DNA from: Bombiscardovia apis
GTDB lineage: Bacteria > Actinomycetota > Actinomycetes > Actinomycetales > Bifidobacteriaceae
Direction of reading: 5' to 3'
Assembly (NCBI RefSeq): GCF_033095945.1
Contig: NZ_AP026800.1
Location: 1,302,001 to 1,366,000 of the forward strand
Length of the DNA stretch: 64,000 bases
The notes beneath the pieces are model-generated. The model saw only the letters and a list, made by a program, of their open reading frames with translations, had not been told where the DNA came from and searched no databases. Below are positions 29,004-38,532 of this stretch, one piece after another (position 1 is the first letter of the stretch; each line of letters opens with the position of its first letter). The translations under genes were made by a program, and so were the position numbers.

Positions 29004-29192
29004 GAAACATTCTCTCCAAATCCGTGGAAGACTCTATCATTCAATCTACCCGATTCTACCGCCCTGCCTCGATTTTGCCAGTAGCTTGAGCCAATAAGCG
29101 TAAGCCAGAGCAAGACTAGAGCGCAATCTGGATCGCAGACACATGTGAGCTCAGCTTTGAAAACGTAGAGCGAGCAGCTTCACCTCAGTGTT

Positions 29193-29891
29193 TCAGTGAG
29201 TAGCTTGGCCGTCGGCATCGATACCGTATTCTTGGCATATAACCTGCCACAGCGCATCGGCCGCTGTATCGACCGTGTCGTTTACGATAACCACGTCAAA
29301 CTCCGATTGGCTATCCATTTCGACTTTGGCAGTAGCCAAGCGCTTGAGTTTCTCGTCTTCACTTTCAGTTCCGCGGCCGTTAAGACGGTTGATTAAATCA
29401 CCGAAACTCGGCGGCGCTAAAAAGACGTATACTACGTCTAGACCCATGCTGGGCGCGCACTGGCGGACCCGGTGAGCCCCCTGAAGGTCGATCTCTAAAA
29501 TAGTAGGAATGCCCTGCTCCATGTGGTCCAAAACTGGCTGGAGAGGCGTACCGTAATGCGACATGCCATGAACCAGAGCAGTTTCTAAGAACTCGCCCTT
29601 TGATTCCTTTGCAGCAAATTCTTCCTCGCTCATAAACCAATAAGTCACGCCATCTCGCTCCCCCGGGCGTGCAGCCCTAGTGGTAGCTGAAACGGAAACC
29701 CATACTTGAGGGTGCAACTGACGCAAACGGGCTTCTACCGTGCCCTTCCCGACTGCTGTGGGGCCGGTAAGTACGATGAGCCTGCGCTTGCCCGAGGTAA
29801 GATCGTGAGCTGACTCGCAGACCCGCGATTGACTGGCAGATAGGGCACTGCCCGCGGTGCGCTCTTCCGCCGTCTGTTCTTGCCTGCTCAT
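29193..29891 (-). CDS. gmk: Guanylate kinase
   Basis: From ATG 29891 (MSRQEQ) 232 residues. It phosphorylates GMP to GDP. The P-loop is LTGPTAVGKGT, and the GMP-binding segment is SVSATTRAARPGE with YWF further on. The frame is open to ATG 29963, which would add 24 residues, but ATG 29891 has GAGGGAAG at a good distance. Either start leaves an N-terminal extension of more than 40 residues before the kinase domain, longer than the family usually has. Confidence 0.94.
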   Translation of the reverse strand: MSRQEQTAEERTAGSALSASQSRVCESAHDLTSGKRRLIVLTGPTAVGKGTVEARLRQLHPQVWVSVSATTRAARPGERDGVTYWFMSEEEFAAKESKGEFLETALVHGMSHYGTPLQPVLDHMEQGIPTILEIDLQGAHRVRQCAPSMGLDVVYVFLAPPSFGDLINRLNGRGTESEDEKLKRLATAKVEMDSQSEFDVVIVNDTVDTAADALWQVICQEYGIDADGQATH

Positions 29892-30092
29892 GCGCTCTGC
29901 TTCCCTCACTCTTCGTTTGCTCTTCTCGATTGTCGGCAGTAGATTCGTACTACCATCCGTCATCTCTTAAAGATATACAGTAACCCCACCCGTGGCTATT
30001 GTGCTGTTTGGCCCGTCGAACTGACTTAACAGTTATGGAAGGAACTTCTTCGTACGCTTCCCATATCTGAGTCTGAGGTTCTCTGATGAATC

Positions 30093-30153
30093 AACTAGCA
30101 CTCCTCTGGCTTACTCGAAGAAGGCATCCAAGAGCAAGCCAGATGTGCTAGTT
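30093..30153 (-). terminator. Long interrupted stem-loop directly after the nusB stop
   Basis: AACTAGCAC/GTGCTAGTT (30093-30101, 30145-30153) and, inside, CTGGCTT/AAGCCAG (30106-30112, 30136-30142) pair perfectly, separated by an unequal internal loop (4 and 2 nt). The outer stem begins one base after the nusB stop codon. There is no clear U tract, so it may protect the mRNA 3' end or terminate weakly. The other ~100 bases of 29964-30154 hold nothing I recognise. Confidence 0.55.
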
Positions 30154-30154
30154 G

Positions 30155-30826
30155 CTACTGCTCGTCGTGCTGTGCTTGCGTATGCACTGCTTCCGCTTCC
30201 AAAGCCGAAAGTGGCTCAAAAGTCATACTATCTAGGGAGTTTTCTTCACTCTCTAGAGCAGTTGTGTCACCAGATGAGGAGGCAGCCTGCACGCCGTCTG
30301 CAGCTTGCACAGTATCGACTTCAGCAATGTCGCCCGTCTCTCCACTTGCTTCACGCTCAACTAAGTCAGCGATACGCTCTGCGGAGTCAGCGCGGGCAGC
30401 AACTTCTTGAGCTTCCTGCTCCCGTACTTGCAGGTCACTGTCAATTGCGCTCAGCAGACCGTGGATAAATGCAGGCGAATCAGATTCGCTGAGAACCTTG
30501 GCTAAGCTCAAGGCTTCGTCAATGGCGACCTTATTGGGCACCTCAGCGTTATCAAGCATTTCCCATACGGCAATACGCAAAATGTTACGATCGACTACAG
30601 CCATCCGATATACGGGCCAGCTGGTCGAATGCTCGTTGAGCAAGCCGTCAATCTCTTTGCGATGCTCGGCTACGCCTTTGACGATATCAATGGCATACTC
30701 TGGTAGCGGGGTTTGAGCACCGGGGTGCGCAATGCGCTCATCGAGCAGCGAAAGAAAATCTTGGCTCTTCTCGTCTGCCTCATAGAGGGTATTTAGCGCC
30801 CGCTTGCGAGCTGTGGAACGTGCCAT
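30155..30826 (-). CDS. nusB: Transcription antitermination factor NusB
   Basis: 223 residues. The NusB fold covers about residues 1-140 (MARSTARKRALNTLYEADEK, ILRIAVWEML, NKVAIDEALSLAK). It acts with NusE (S10) on boxA of rRNA leader RNA. A C-terminal extension of about 80 acidic, Ser/Ala/Glu-rich residues has no domain I recognise and is probably disordered. It is co-directional with efp, 23 bp downstream of it. Confidence 0.94.
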   Translation of the reverse strand: MARSTARKRALNTLYEADEKSQDFLSLLDERIAHPGAQTPLPEYAIDIVKGVAEHRKEIDGLLNEHSTSWPVYRMAVVDRNILRIAVWEMLDNAEVPNKVAIDEALSLAKVLSESDSPAFIHGLLSAIDSDLQVREQEAQEVAARADSAERIADLVEREASGETGDIAEVDTVQAADGVQAASSSGDTTALESEENSLDSMTFEPLSALEAEAVHTQAQHDEQ

Positions 30827-30849
30827 CGAGTTGGGTTCACCCTACTTTC

Positions 30850-31413
30850 TTAGTTCTCGCGGCCCAGGTAGGAACCATCGCGCGTGTCGACCTTCACCTT
30901 TTCGCCTTCGCCCACGAAGAGCGGTACCTGAATCTCAGCACCAGTTTCGACAGTGGCTGGCTTGGTGCCGGCATTGGAACGGTTGCCTTGCAGACCAGGC
31001 TCAGTGTGGGTAATCTCGAGAACAACCGAAGCGGGCAGCTCAATCGAAAGTGGGGTGCCATCGTGGAAGGATATTATGCAGTCGGTGCCCTCAAGCAGGA
31101 AGTTTTCCTGAGATCCAACCAACGACTCAGGAATGTTTACCTGCTCGTAAGTTGACATATCCATGAAGACGAAGTTGTCGCCATCGCGGTAAGTGTATTG
31201 CATGGAACGGTTGTCGACGGTCTCGAATTCCATCTTCATGCCGGCATTGAAGGTACGCTCTACAATCTTGCCTGAGAGCACATCCTTAATGGTGGTGCGC
31301 ACGAAAGCCGGTCCCTTACCGGGCTTCACATGCTGGAACTTAATTACGCTCCACAGCTTGCCGTCAATATTGATGACGGATCCGTTCTTAATATCGTTTG
31401 AAGTCTGCGCCAC
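30850..31413 (-). CDS. efp: Elongation factor P
   Basis: 187 residues from GTG 31413 (read [11 protein letters not shown]), the usual EF-P length. It relieves ribosome stalling at polyproline. The loop [12 protein letters not shown] bears the position used for modification; the three OB-like domains run to the EF-P signature [20 protein letters not shown] near the end. An earlier GTG at 31422 keeps the frame, but AAGGTGG sits at the right distance for 31413. nusB follows on the same strand. Confidence 0.95.
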   Translation of the reverse strand: MAQTSNDIKNGSVINIDGKLWSVIKFQHVKPGKGPAFVRTTIKDVLSGKIVERTFNAGMKMEFETVDNRSMQYTYRDGDNFVFMDMSTYEQVNIPESLVGSQENFLLEGTDCIISFHDGTPLSIELPASVVLEITHTEPGLQGNRSNAGTKPATVETGAEIQVPLFVGEGEKVKVDTRDGSYLGREN

Positions 31414-31556
31414 GGTTACCACCTTATTCTTCTGTACTTACGCAACTCTTATATCGGATTGCCTGTGCGAAACCCGATCGGGTCGCTGACACGTTTCTAT
31501 CCTTGCTTATTATGCCACGGTAGGTGAACACCCGAGTAATACAACAGTGAAATACA

Positions 31557-31594
31557 ATAAGGCCCCGGAGCGTATAGACACTCCGGGGCCTTAT
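31557..31594. terminator. Strong bidirectional terminator between efp and tuf
   Basis: A 14-bp perfect stem (AAGGCCCCGGAG / CTCCGGGGCCTT core) with a 10-nt loop, 39 bp after the tuf stop on the minus strand. It is followed there by TTATTGTATTT, a weak U tract. It ends the rpsL-rpsG-fusA-tuf transcript and separates it from efp. Confidence 0.88.
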
Positions 31595-31632
31595 GCAAGC
31601 CTTACCGGCTATAGCACATAAGTGCTAGTGAA

Positions 31633-32832
31633 CTACTCGATCACCTTGGTGACTCGACCTGAGCCGACCGTGTGGCCGCCTTCACGAACTGCGAAGGTCA
31701 GGCCTTCCTCCATTGCGACGGGCTGAATCAGCTCGACAGAGAAGGTGGCGTGGTCGCCAGGCTGAACCATCTCGACACCTTCCGGCAGGGTGATAACGCC
31801 GGTGACATCGGTGGTACGGAAGTAGAACTGAGGACGGTAGTTGGAGAAGAACGGCGAGTGGCGTCCACCCTCATCCTTAGTCAACACGTAGACTTCGCCC
31901 TCGAACTTGTGGTGAGGGGTCACGGAGCCGGGAGCAGCCACAACCTGGCCACGCTCAACGTCTTCACGGCCGATACCACGCATCAACAGACCAGTGTTAT
32001 CGCCAGCCTCTGCCTCGTCCATCTGCTTGTGGAAAGTCTCGATGGAGGTGCAGGTGGTGGACTGGGTGTCACGGATACCAACGATTTCGACGCTGGAGTT
32101 GACGGCGAGCTTGCCGCGCTCCACACGACCGGTAACCACGGTGCCACGGCCGGAGATGGTGAAAACATCCTCGACAGGCATCAGGAAGGGCTTGTCCAGA
32201 TCGTGGACAGGAGTAGGAATGTACTCGTCGACCTGGTTCATCAGTTCCTTGACGGTCTCGACCCACTTGTCGTGATCGGGAGCATCGTCGTGCAGTGCAC
32301 CGTAAGCAGAAGTACGAATGACTGGGCACTCGCGGTCGAAACCGTTCTCGTCCAGCAAATCGCGAACTTCTTCTTCAACGAGCTCGATGAGCTCGTCGTC
32401 CTCGACCATGTCGCACTTGTTCAGGGCAACGAGGATCTTCGGCACGCCTACCTGGCGAGCGAGCAGAACGTGCTCGCGAGTCTGAGCCATAGGGCCATCG
32501 GTTGCAGCTACCACGAGGATAGCGCCGTCCATCTGGGCAGCACCGGTGATCATGTTCTTCACGAAGTCGGCGTGGCCTGGGCAATCGACGTGAGCATAGT
32601 GACGCTTCTCAGTCTGATACTCAATGTGAGCGATGTTGATCGTGATACCACGATCCTTCTCCTCAGGAGCAGCATCAATCTGGTCGAAATCGTACTCGGG
32701 GTTGATGTCCGGGTACTCATCGTGCAGCACCTTGGAGATGGCGGCGGTCAGGGTGGTCTTACCGTGATCGACGTGGCCGATGGTGCCAATGTTAACGTGC
32801 GGCTTAGTCCGCTCGTACTTTTCCTTTGCCAT
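31633..32832 (-). CDS. tuf: Elongation factor Tu
   Basis: 399 residues from ATG 32832 ([20 protein letters not shown]). It delivers aminoacyl-tRNA to the ribosome. G1 is GHVDHGKT, G3 DCPGH and G4 NKCD; domains II and III are complete, ending VTKVIE. The frame is open to 32889, but ATG 32832 follows AGGAGGAC and gives the family's N-terminus. It is the last gene of the str operon, 187 bp after fusA. Confidence 0.98.
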   Translation of the reverse strand: MAKEKYERTKPHVNIGTIGHVDHGKTTLTAAISKVLHDEYPDINPEYDFDQIDAAPEEKDRGITINIAHIEYQTEKRHYAHVDCPGHADFVKNMITGAAQMDGAILVVAATDGPMAQTREHVLLARQVGVPKILVALNKCDMVEDDELIELVEEEVRDLLDENGFDRECPVIRTSAYGALHDDAPDHDKWVETVKELMNQVDEYIPTPVHDLDKPFLMPVEDVFTISGRGTVVTGRVERGKLAVNSSVEIVGIRDTQSTTCTSIETFHKQMDEAEAGDNTGLLMRGIGREDVERGQVVAAPGSVTPHHKFEGEVYVLTKDEGGRHSPFFSNYRPQFYFRTTDVTGVITLPEGVEMVQPGDHATFSVELIQPVAMEEGLTFAVREGGHTVGSGRVTKVIE

Positions 32833-32941
32833 TGTGTTTGTCCTCCTGGACGTCTCGTAGTTTGTTTGTGCGAACCACGCACAAGACACTCGCTACATAT
32901 TACTGGGTAATTGGGATCTTCGCCACTTATGCCCTCCGCCC

Positions 32942-32970
32942 AGTCAGCGTTAGAAAGTCTAACGCTGACT
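32942..32970 (-). other. 13-bp perfect hairpin between fusA and tuf
   Basis: AGTCAGCGTTAGA (32942-32954) pairs with TCTAACGCTGACT (32958-32970) around a 3-nt loop. There is no U tract on either strand. It may be an RNA-processing site, a partial terminator that tunes tuf relative to fusA, or a U-less terminator. Confidence 0.6.
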
Positions 32971-33019
32971 TGAGACAGAAAGCTAGCTCAGATTCCGCTG
33001 ACGGCATGTCAAGCGAAAC

Positions 33020-35146
33020 TTACTCGCCGCGCTGTGCCTTGATGATCTCTTCACTGACGCTGTTAGGAACCTCAGCATAAGAGTCCATCTGCATGGTGAA
33101 CATGGCGCGACCCTGAGTCTTGGAACGCAAGTCGCCAATGTAACCAAACATCTCTGACAGTGGCACCTTGGCATCAATTACCTTGACACCGGTTGCATCA
33201 GTCATAGACTGGATGTTGCCACGACGAGAGTTAATATCTCCCATGACATCACCCATGTACTCTTCAGGCGTACGTACTTCTACGGCCATGATGGGCTCGA
33301 GAATGACGGGCTTGGCCTTAGGAGCAGCCTCCTTGAAGCACATAGAGCCTGCAATCTTGAAGGCCATTTCCGAGGAGTCGACATCGTGGATCTGACCGTC
33401 AACGACGGTAGCCTTAACGCCTACTACAGGGAAGCCTGCAAGAATACCGGACTCCATAGCTTCCTGGACACCAGCATCAATCGAAGGAATGAATTCCTTG
33501 GTGATGTGGCCGCCAGTGACCTTGTTCTCGAACTCGTAGGTCTCGCCCTCGGTGGTATCCAAAGGCTCGAAGTTCATCTGCACCTTTGCAAACTGGCCAG
33601 AACCACCGGTCTGCTTCTTGTGCGTGTAATCCTGGTTCATGACCGCCTTGCGGATGGTCTCGCGGTATGCCACCTGAGGCTTACCAACGTTGCATTCCAC
33701 ATGGAATTCGCGGCGCATACGATCGACCAGAATGTCGAGCTGGAGCTCGCCCATACCGGAAATCAGCGTCTGGCCGGACTCTTCGTCGGTCTTGACCTGG
33801 AAGGTGGGGTCCTCTTCGGAAAGCTTCTGAAGAGCAATACCCATCTTCTCCTGATCAGCCTTGGTCTTGGGCTCTACAGCCAACTGAATCACAGGCTCAG
33901 GGAAGGTCATGGACTCCAGAGTTACAGGCTCCTTCTCGTCGCACAGAGTATCACCGGTGGTGACGTTCTTGAGACCAACGAAGGCGTAAATGTTGCCTGC
34001 AATAGCATCCTCAACCGGGTTCTCCTTGTTAGAAGACATCTGGAAGAGCTTACCAATGCGCTCCTTCTTACCCTTGGTGGAATCCAAGACGGTGTCGCCC
34101 TGGGTTACCTTACCGGAGTAGACACGCACATAAATGAGCTTGCCGTAGAAGGGGTGAGTAGCAACCTTGAAAGCCAGAGCAGAGAAGGGCTCTTCTGGGC
34201 TGGGCTTACGATCGACTTCAACAGTCTCGTCGCCAACCTTGTAACCCTTGATAGCAGGCACATCCTCAGGGCTGGGCAGGTAATCTACCACAGCGTCGAG
34301 CATGGGCTGCACGCCCTTATCCTTGAAAGCGGAACCGCAGAAGACGGGGAAAGCTTCCTGAGCAATCGTCATCTTACGCACTGCTGCGCGAATCTCAGGC
34401 TCAGAAATTTCTTCGCCGCCCAAGTACTTTTCAATCAAGGACTCGTCGGATTCGGCTACTGCCTCAATCAGCTGAGTGTGATATTCCTCAGCCTTTTCCT
34501 TCAGGTCTTCCGGAATCTCGATGGTGTCATAGTGAGCACCGAGATCCTGGCCGTCCTTCCAGTAGTAGGCAACCATGCGGACCAAGTCGACTACGCCGCG
34601 GAAGTCGTTCTCAGAGCCAATAGGCAGCTGCATAACGAGCGGCTTAACGCCGAGCTTCTCCTTGATGGTGTCGACAGAGTAGTAGAAGTTGGCACCCAAC
34701 TTGTCCATCTTGTTGATGAAGCAAATACGGGGCACTCCATACTTGTCTGCCTGACGCCACACGGTCTCGGACTGAGGCTCAACGCCTTCCTTACCGTCGA
34801 AGACTGCTACAGCGCCATCGAGCACGCGCAAGGAGCGCTCCACCTCGGCCGTGAAGTCCACGTGGCCGGGGGTGTCGATGATGTTGACCTGATAGCGGTC
34901 ACCGGTGTCGTGAGATTGACGGTTCCAGAAAGCAGTGATTGCGGCAGACGTAATGGTGATGCCGCGCTCTTTCTCCTGGTCCATCCAATCCATGGTCGAA
35001 GCGCCGTCGTGGGTTTCGCCAATCTTGTAGTTAACGCCCGTGTAGTACAGAATACGCTCGGTCGTCGTTGTCTTGCCGGCATCGATGTGGGCCATGATGC
35101 CGATGTTACGGACCTTCGTGAGGTCGGTAAGCACGTCTTGTGCCAT
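33020..35146 (-). CDS. fusA: Elongation factor G
   Basis: 708 residues, full length. It catalyses translocation. G1 is [20 protein letters not shown]3 DTPGHVDF and G4 NKMD; domains II to V follow, ending in the family's C-terminal motif. Its frame is clean and its order in the operon (rpsL, rpsG, fusA, tuf) is standard. Confidence 0.98.
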   Translation of the reverse strand: MAQDVLTDLTKVRNIGIMAHIDAGKTTTTERILYYTGVNYKIGETHDGASTMDWMDQEKERGITITSAAITAFWNRQSHDTGDRYQVNIIDTPGHVDFTAEVERSLRVLDGAVAVFDGKEGVEPQSETVWRQADKYGVPRICFINKMDKLGANFYYSVDTIKEKLGVKPLVMQLPIGSENDFRGVVDLVRMVAYYWKDGQDLGAHYDTIEIPEDLKEKAEEYHTQLIEAVAESDESLIEKYLGGEEISEPEIRAAVRKMTIAQEAFPVFCGSAFKDKGVQPMLDAVVDYLPSPEDVPAIKGYKVGDETVEVDRKPSPEEPFSALAFKVATHPFYGKLIYVRVYSGKVTQGDTVLDSTKGKKERIGKLFQMSSNKENPVEDAIAGNIYAFVGLKNVTTGDTLCDEKEPVTLESMTFPEPVIQLAVEPKTKADQEKMGIALQKLSEEDPTFQVKTDEESGQTLISGMGELQLDILVDRMRREFHVECNVGKPQVAYRETIRKAVMNQDYTHKKQTGGSGQFAKVQMNFEPLDTTEGETYEFENKVTGGHITKEFIPSIDAGVQEAMESGILAGFPVVGVKATVVDGQIHDVDSSEMAFKIAGSMCFKEAAPKAKPVILEPIMAVEVRTPEEYMGDVMGDINSRRGNIQSMTDATGVKVIDAKVPLSEMFGYIGDLRSKTQGRAMFTMQMDSYAEVPNSVSEEIIKAQRGE

Positions 35147-35170
35147 AATTCCTTGTTCTCGCTCTCTTGA

Positions 35171-35641
35171 TTACCAGCGATAATGAGCGAAGGCCTTGTT
35201 GGCCTCTGCCATCTTGTGGGTATCTTCGCGACGCTTCACAGATGCGCCCAGACCGTTCGAGGCATCGAGAATCTCGTTTGCCAAACGCTCGGCCATAGTC
35301 TTCTCACGGCGTGCACGGCTGAAATCAGTCAGCCAGCGCAGGGAGAGCGTGTTTGCACGGTTTGGCTTAACTTCCACAGGCACCTGGTAAGTAGCGCCAC
35401 CGACACGGCGGGAGCGAACTTCGAGAGATGGGCGGATGTTGTCCAAAGCGCGCTTCAAGACAGCAACCGGCTCCTGGTCGGTCTTGGTCTTGACCTGCTC
35501 TAAGGCCGTGTAGACGATGTCTTCTGCGATGGACTTCTTACCATCGAGCAGAATCTTGTTAATCAGCTGGGCAACGACCGTCGAACCATAAATCGGGTCT
35601 GGCAGCAGCTGATGCTTCTTAGCTGGTCCTTTGCGTGACAT
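35171..35641 (-). CDS. rpsG: 30S ribosomal protein S7
   Basis: 156 residues, the normal length. It binds the 3' major domain of 16S rRNA. Conserved segments [34 protein letters not shown] and AFAHYRW at the C-terminus are present. It is separated from rpsL by 2 bp. Confidence 0.98.
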   Translation of the reverse strand: MSRKGPAKKHQLLPDPIYGSTVVAQLINKILLDGKKSIAEDIVYTALEQVKTKTDQEPVAVLKRALDNIRPSLEVRSRRVGGATYQVPVEVKPNRANTLSLRWLTDFSRARREKTMAERLANEILDASNGLGASVKRREDTHKMAEANKAFAHYRW

Positions 35642-35643
35642 GC

Positions 35644-36015
35644 TTACTTAGCCCTCTTTGCTCCGTACAGGGAACGACCCTGCTTGCGATCCTTGACACC
35701 CTGCGTATCGAGCGCGCCGCGCACGATGTGGTAACGTACGCCTGGCAAATCCTTGACACGACCACCGCGCACAAGCACGATGGAGTGCTCCTGCAGGTTG
35801 TGGCCCTCGCCAGGAATGTAGGCGCTGACCTCAACGCCGGAGCTCAAACGCACACGAGCAACCTTACGCAATGCCGAGTTCGGCTTCTTTGGGGTTGTGG
35901 TGTACACACGGGTGCAGACGCCGCGACGAAGCGGGCTGCCCTTCAAGGCCAGAGTCTTAGACTTACGAGTCTTGGCCTTGCGTCCTTTACGGACGAGCTG
36001 TTCAATTGTTGGCAA
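35644..36015 (-). CDS. rpsL: 30S ribosomal protein S12
   Basis: 123 residues. Conserved segments include [23 protein letters not shown] sequence (here [19 protein letters not shown]) and [20 protein letters not shown]. The lysines linked to streptomycin resistance (KPNS and RVKDLPG) are the sensitive type. It is the first gene of the str operon. The 288 bp upstream to the divergent glycosylase gene hold its promoter, which I could not place. Confidence 0.98.
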   Translation of the reverse strand: MPTIEQLVRKGRKAKTRKSKTLALKGSPLRRGVCTRVYTTTPKKPNSALRKVARVRLSSGVEVSAYIPGEGHNLQEHSIVLVRGGRVKDLPGVRYHIVRGALDTQGVKDRKQGRSLYGAKRAK

Positions 36016-36291
36016 CTGATTCTCTCCGATTCTTATCCAACTTGTTCTGTCGGTAGTGAAGCCGCCTCACTGCAGCCCCAACTCGACTTATCGAAGAGTA
36101 AAGCAGCCACAGTCCACCGGCCCGATGGCCCGCAATCCTCCTGCTGACGCATTACTGCGCGCAATCTAACGGATTGTCAGGATACCCCAGCGCTCATTCC
36201 TATTACATAAGGCATGCCGCTGGCACACACATTCTTTAAGATTAACACACACCCTAGCCAGACAAATACAACTACTCAGCCACCCCGCGCA

Positions 36292-36297
36292 TATACT
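36292..36297 (+). promoter_or_regulatory. -10 box of a likely leaderless transcript
   Basis: TATACT ends 6 bp before ATG 36304. No ribosome binding site is seen, so transcription would start at the ATG itself. Prediction only; no good -35 is visible. Confidence 0.4.
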
Positions 36298-36303
36298 GAA
36301 CGT

Positions 36304-36819
36304 ATGGAACATGTAGAACACGGTTTCGGACCGGTTTGGAACCGTGAGAGCCGAGTATTGATACTAGGATCTATGCCCAGCCCCAAGTCTCGCGAGGTCG
36401 GATTCTACTTTATGCATCCACGCAACCGCTTCTGGCCCCTGATGGCACAGCTTCTGAAGACGGAAATTGGAGAAAGTATTGAAGAGCGCACAAACTTTCT
36501 TCTCAGCAATCACGTAGCCTTGTGGGATGTTATCGCTTCCTGTGACATAACAGGGGCTCAAGATTCCACCATTACTAACGCTGTCGCGAACGACTTGAAG
36601 CCGATCCTTAGCCAAGCTCCAATAACCAGCGTTTTTACCTCCGGCAGTAAGGCCACTCAGCTCTACCGCAAACTCGTACTGCCCCAACTCAACGAAAACA
36701 ACATATCTCTGCCGCTGACATCCTTACCCTCCACCAGTCCAGCCAATGCTGCAATGGTTTTGGACACCTTGTGTAGTGCATACAGTCCACTCCTGCTAGC
36801 CTTAGGGTTGCGAAAGTAG
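36304..36819 (+). CDS. DNA-deoxyinosine glycosylase (UDG superfamily)
   Basis: 171 residues from ATG 36304 (MEHVEHGFGPVWNRESRVLI). It has the family pattern LILGSMPSPKSREVGFYFMHPRNRFWP, broken here as LILGSMPSPKSRE and FYFMHPRNRFWP. The C-terminal segment LTSLPSTSPANAAM replaces the HPSP motif of Ung with SLPSTSPAN. It removes hypoxanthine from deaminated DNA in related proteins. The upstream frame to 36214 would add about 30 low-complexity residues and has no support. Confidence 0.85.
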   Translation: MEHVEHGFGPVWNRESRVLILGSMPSPKSREVGFYFMHPRNRFWPLMAQLLKTEIGESIEERTNFLLSNHVALWDVIASCDITGAQDSTITNAVANDLKPILSQAPITSVFTSGSKATQLYRKLVLPQLNENNISLPLTSLPSTSPANAAMVLDTLCSAYSPLLLALGLRK

Positions 36820-36873
36820 TACGAGTCTGAACAACATGCGTAGTAAAGAGATGTAACTATGAGGAGCGAATGC

Positions 36874-37317
36874 ATGAGTAAAGATGCAAATTGGCAAGAC
36901 CTACCTAAGGCCGAGTTCGGTTTTCCTGGCCCACTTCGTAACGCACTCGTAGAGGCCATTCTCACTGGCCGAAAAACTGCAACTACCAGTCTGCTGGCAC
37001 AATATCAACTATCCGGAGAGCCCATCGAATCCGTGGGCGATCGCAGCGTACTTGTTGATTCGCATGAACAACCACTTGCTATCTTAGAAACCACACAAAT
37101 CAAGGTTGTTTCACTCAGCTCAGTAGACCTGCGTCATGCTATTGACGAGGGCGAGGGAGATAAAACTATAGAAAGCTGGCGCATCAAGCACACAGCTTTT
37201 TGGCAGTGCCCAGAAATGCGTTCTAAACTACGGGATCCGGAATTTGCTGTAGATGACGACACGGAAGTAGTATTAGAGCGTTTCCTCGTCGTTTCAAGGA
37301 TTCATACCAACTCCTAA
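36874..37317 (+). CDS. ASCH domain protein
   Basis: 147 residues from ATG 36874 (MSKDANWQDLPKAEFGFPGP), which follows GAGGAG. The ASCH pattern is seen: KTATTSLL (the G-x-K-x-x-T region), VGDRSVLVD, AILETTQIKVV, then WRIKHTAFWQ. ASCH is a PUA-like fold; some members are RNA-binding, others are amidohydrolases acting on modified cytidine. Which applies is not decidable from sequence. It lies 54 bp after the glycosylase gene on the same strand. Confidence 0.86.
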   Translation: MSKDANWQDLPKAEFGFPGPLRNALVEAILTGRKTATTSLLAQYQLSGEPIESVGDRSVLVDSHEQPLAILETTQIKVVSLSSVDLRHAIDEGEGDKTIESWRIKHTAFWQCPEMRSKLRDPEFAVDDDTEVVLERFLVVSRIHTNS

Positions 37318-37418
37318 GCATGTCAGCAAAGAAATTAGCCTTTATCGGCGTGCTATGTCAGGGCATAGTGTAGAGTAGTCATCTGTTGCAGGAAGGTGAA
37401 ATACCTTGACTGCACATG

Positions 37419-37494
37419 GTGGCTATAGCTCAGTCGGTAGAGCACCTGATTGTGGTTCAGGAGGTCGCGCGTTCGAGCCGCGTTAGCCACCCCA
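37419..37494 (+). tRNA. tRNA-His (anticodon GTG)
   Basis: The acceptor GTGGCTA pairs with TAGCCAC. The D-loop AGCTCAGTCGGTAGAGC, the anticodon loop TTGTGGT (GTG) and the T-loop GTTCGAG are standard. A G precedes base 1 (position 37418) and pairs with C at the discriminator, as tRNA-His requires. The CCA end is encoded. A terminator hairpin follows within a few bases. Confidence 0.97.
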
Positions 37495-37498
37495 CATC

Positions 37499-37529
37499 AA
37501 ACCCCTACTCCCCAACGGATTAGGGGTTT
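37499..37529 (+). terminator. Terminator after tRNA-His
   Basis: AAACCCCTA/TAGGGGTTT, 9-bp perfect stem with a 13-nt loop; TTT ends the stem and is followed by AACTTT. It lies four bases after the tRNA's CCA end. From 37530 to 37630 I see no gene or clear feature. Confidence 0.8.
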
Positions 37530-37630
37530 AACTTTACCCAAAACCAGACCATAACCAAGCAAGACTTGTGCCCCATTTGTGTGCCATAATTCGCAAAACC
37601 AAATCCGCGAGCGCGTCCTACATTTTTGGC

Positions 37631-37722
37631 TTTTAACCCCAACGCGTGATTCCAAACGCTGTATGTTTAAACCGGCACTCGAGTTAGGAACTCGCGCCGG
37701 CTTGCTAGGATTGGGGTTAAAA
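37631..37722. repeat. Nested inverted repeat in front of the tandem coiled-coil genes
   Basis: Outer arms TTTTAACCCCAA (37631-37642) and TTGGGGTTAAAA (37711-37722) are perfect 12-mers. Within them is a second dyad, CCGGC-A-CTCGAGTT ... AACTCG-C-GCCGG (about 37672-37700), with a 3-nt loop and small bulges. The structure ends about 40 bp before the likely ATG. It could be a leader RNA, a terminator, or an attachment or regulatory site; I cannot tell which. Confidence 0.55.
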
Positions 37723-37764
37723 AAATGAATGCGCAGGAATGCACGAATGGGGGAATTGTTTACG

Positions 37765-38412
37765 ATGAGTCAGAGCGAAAAGCAGTCAGAGGCGACTGAA
37801 GAGGCCAACAGCACAAGCAAAGGACCGAACTGGAAGCCTATCTTGGCAGCCTTGCTCATTCTTATTATTGGATTTGCAGCTGGGTTTACTATTAGCTCTT
37901 CGCAACAAGTTCGAGCGAAAGATACGCACGAATACCGCCAGCTAGAACGGCAGTACAACCAAGTCAAGAGCGACTTGCATGCCAGTCAAGAAGAGCTAGA
38001 TTCCACTAAGGACCGGCTTAAAGACGCTCAAGATGATTTGAAAGATGAGCGTAAAGACAACGCGAAGGCCACGAAAGAGCAAACCGAGGCTGAACAGGAT
38101 GCTGCGCGCGATGCCGCCAAGCAAGCTGAAAAAACCGCTAAGGAAGAACGCAAAGCAGCTGAGAAAGCAGCCAAAGAAAAGCAAAAAGCTGCAGAGAAAG
38201 CAGCTAAAGAGGAGCGCAAGGCTGCAGAACGAGCAGAGCGTGAGAATCGCAGAGCGCAAGCTCCCTCTGACGCTCAGCTTAATGAGCTAGATGTTGTCAG
38301 TGGCGGCACCTTCTGCACCAACGAAGGCGCGCAAGGCGTATCAGACCGCAGCAGTAGGCGCATTCTCACCTGCAAAATGGCCTCCGACGGCAACCTACGC
38401 TGGAAGGACTGA
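37765..38412 (+). CDS. Coiled-coil membrane protein with two-cysteine C-terminal domain (copy 1)
   Basis: 215 residues from ATG 37765 (preceded by GGGGGAA); the frame also has ATG codons at 37729 and 37747. One TM segment (about 25-44, ILAALLILIIGFAAGF) is followed by a long charged coiled coil with imperfect KAAEKAAKEE-type repeats (about 60-170). The C-terminal domain of about 35 residues reads GGTFCTNEGAQGVSDRS then ILTCKMASDGNLRWKD. The two Cys could form a disulfide if the domain is outside the cell. It is a paralogue of 38572-39522. No function is known to me. Confidence 0.82.
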   Translation: MSQSEKQSEATEEANSTSKGPNWKPILAALLILIIGFAAGFTISSSQQVRAKDTHEYRQLERQYNQVKSDLHASQEELDSTKDRLKDAQDDLKDERKDNAKATKEQTEAEQDAARDAAKQAEKTAKEERKAAEKAAKEKQKAAEKAAKEERKAAERAERENRRAQAPSDAQLNELDVVSGGTFCTNEGAQGVSDRSSRRILTCKMASDGNLRWKD

Positions 38413-38532
38413 TACTGCCAACGCTTTTGCAGGTGTAACTCAACACAAGCATGAGTTGCGAATACTGATATCGCGCTCCTTGTATAAAGGGTTCACCCAA
38501 GCTGATATGGTGGATTGGTTAAAAATTGACAT

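Noticed and set aside
31672..32910. A 412-codon open frame on the plus strand opposite tuf, and a 594-codon one opposite fusA (33386-35170).
   Set aside because: Both are antisense to highly conserved elongation factors; the codon bias of the real genes leaves the opposite frame open. Their translations look like no protein family.
37560..37610. A/T-rich stretch after tRNA-His with repeated TGTGCC, reminiscent of integrase 3' ends at tRNA sites.
   Set aside because: No integrase frame of useful length and no second copy of the tRNA 3' end in the window, so an attachment site cannot be supported.
38291..38412. Start of a 94-codon frame overlapping the end of the first coiled-coil gene.
   Set aside because: The first part is only a shifted reading of the conserved C-terminal domain; only the later part (38413-38575) is kept as a weak finding.
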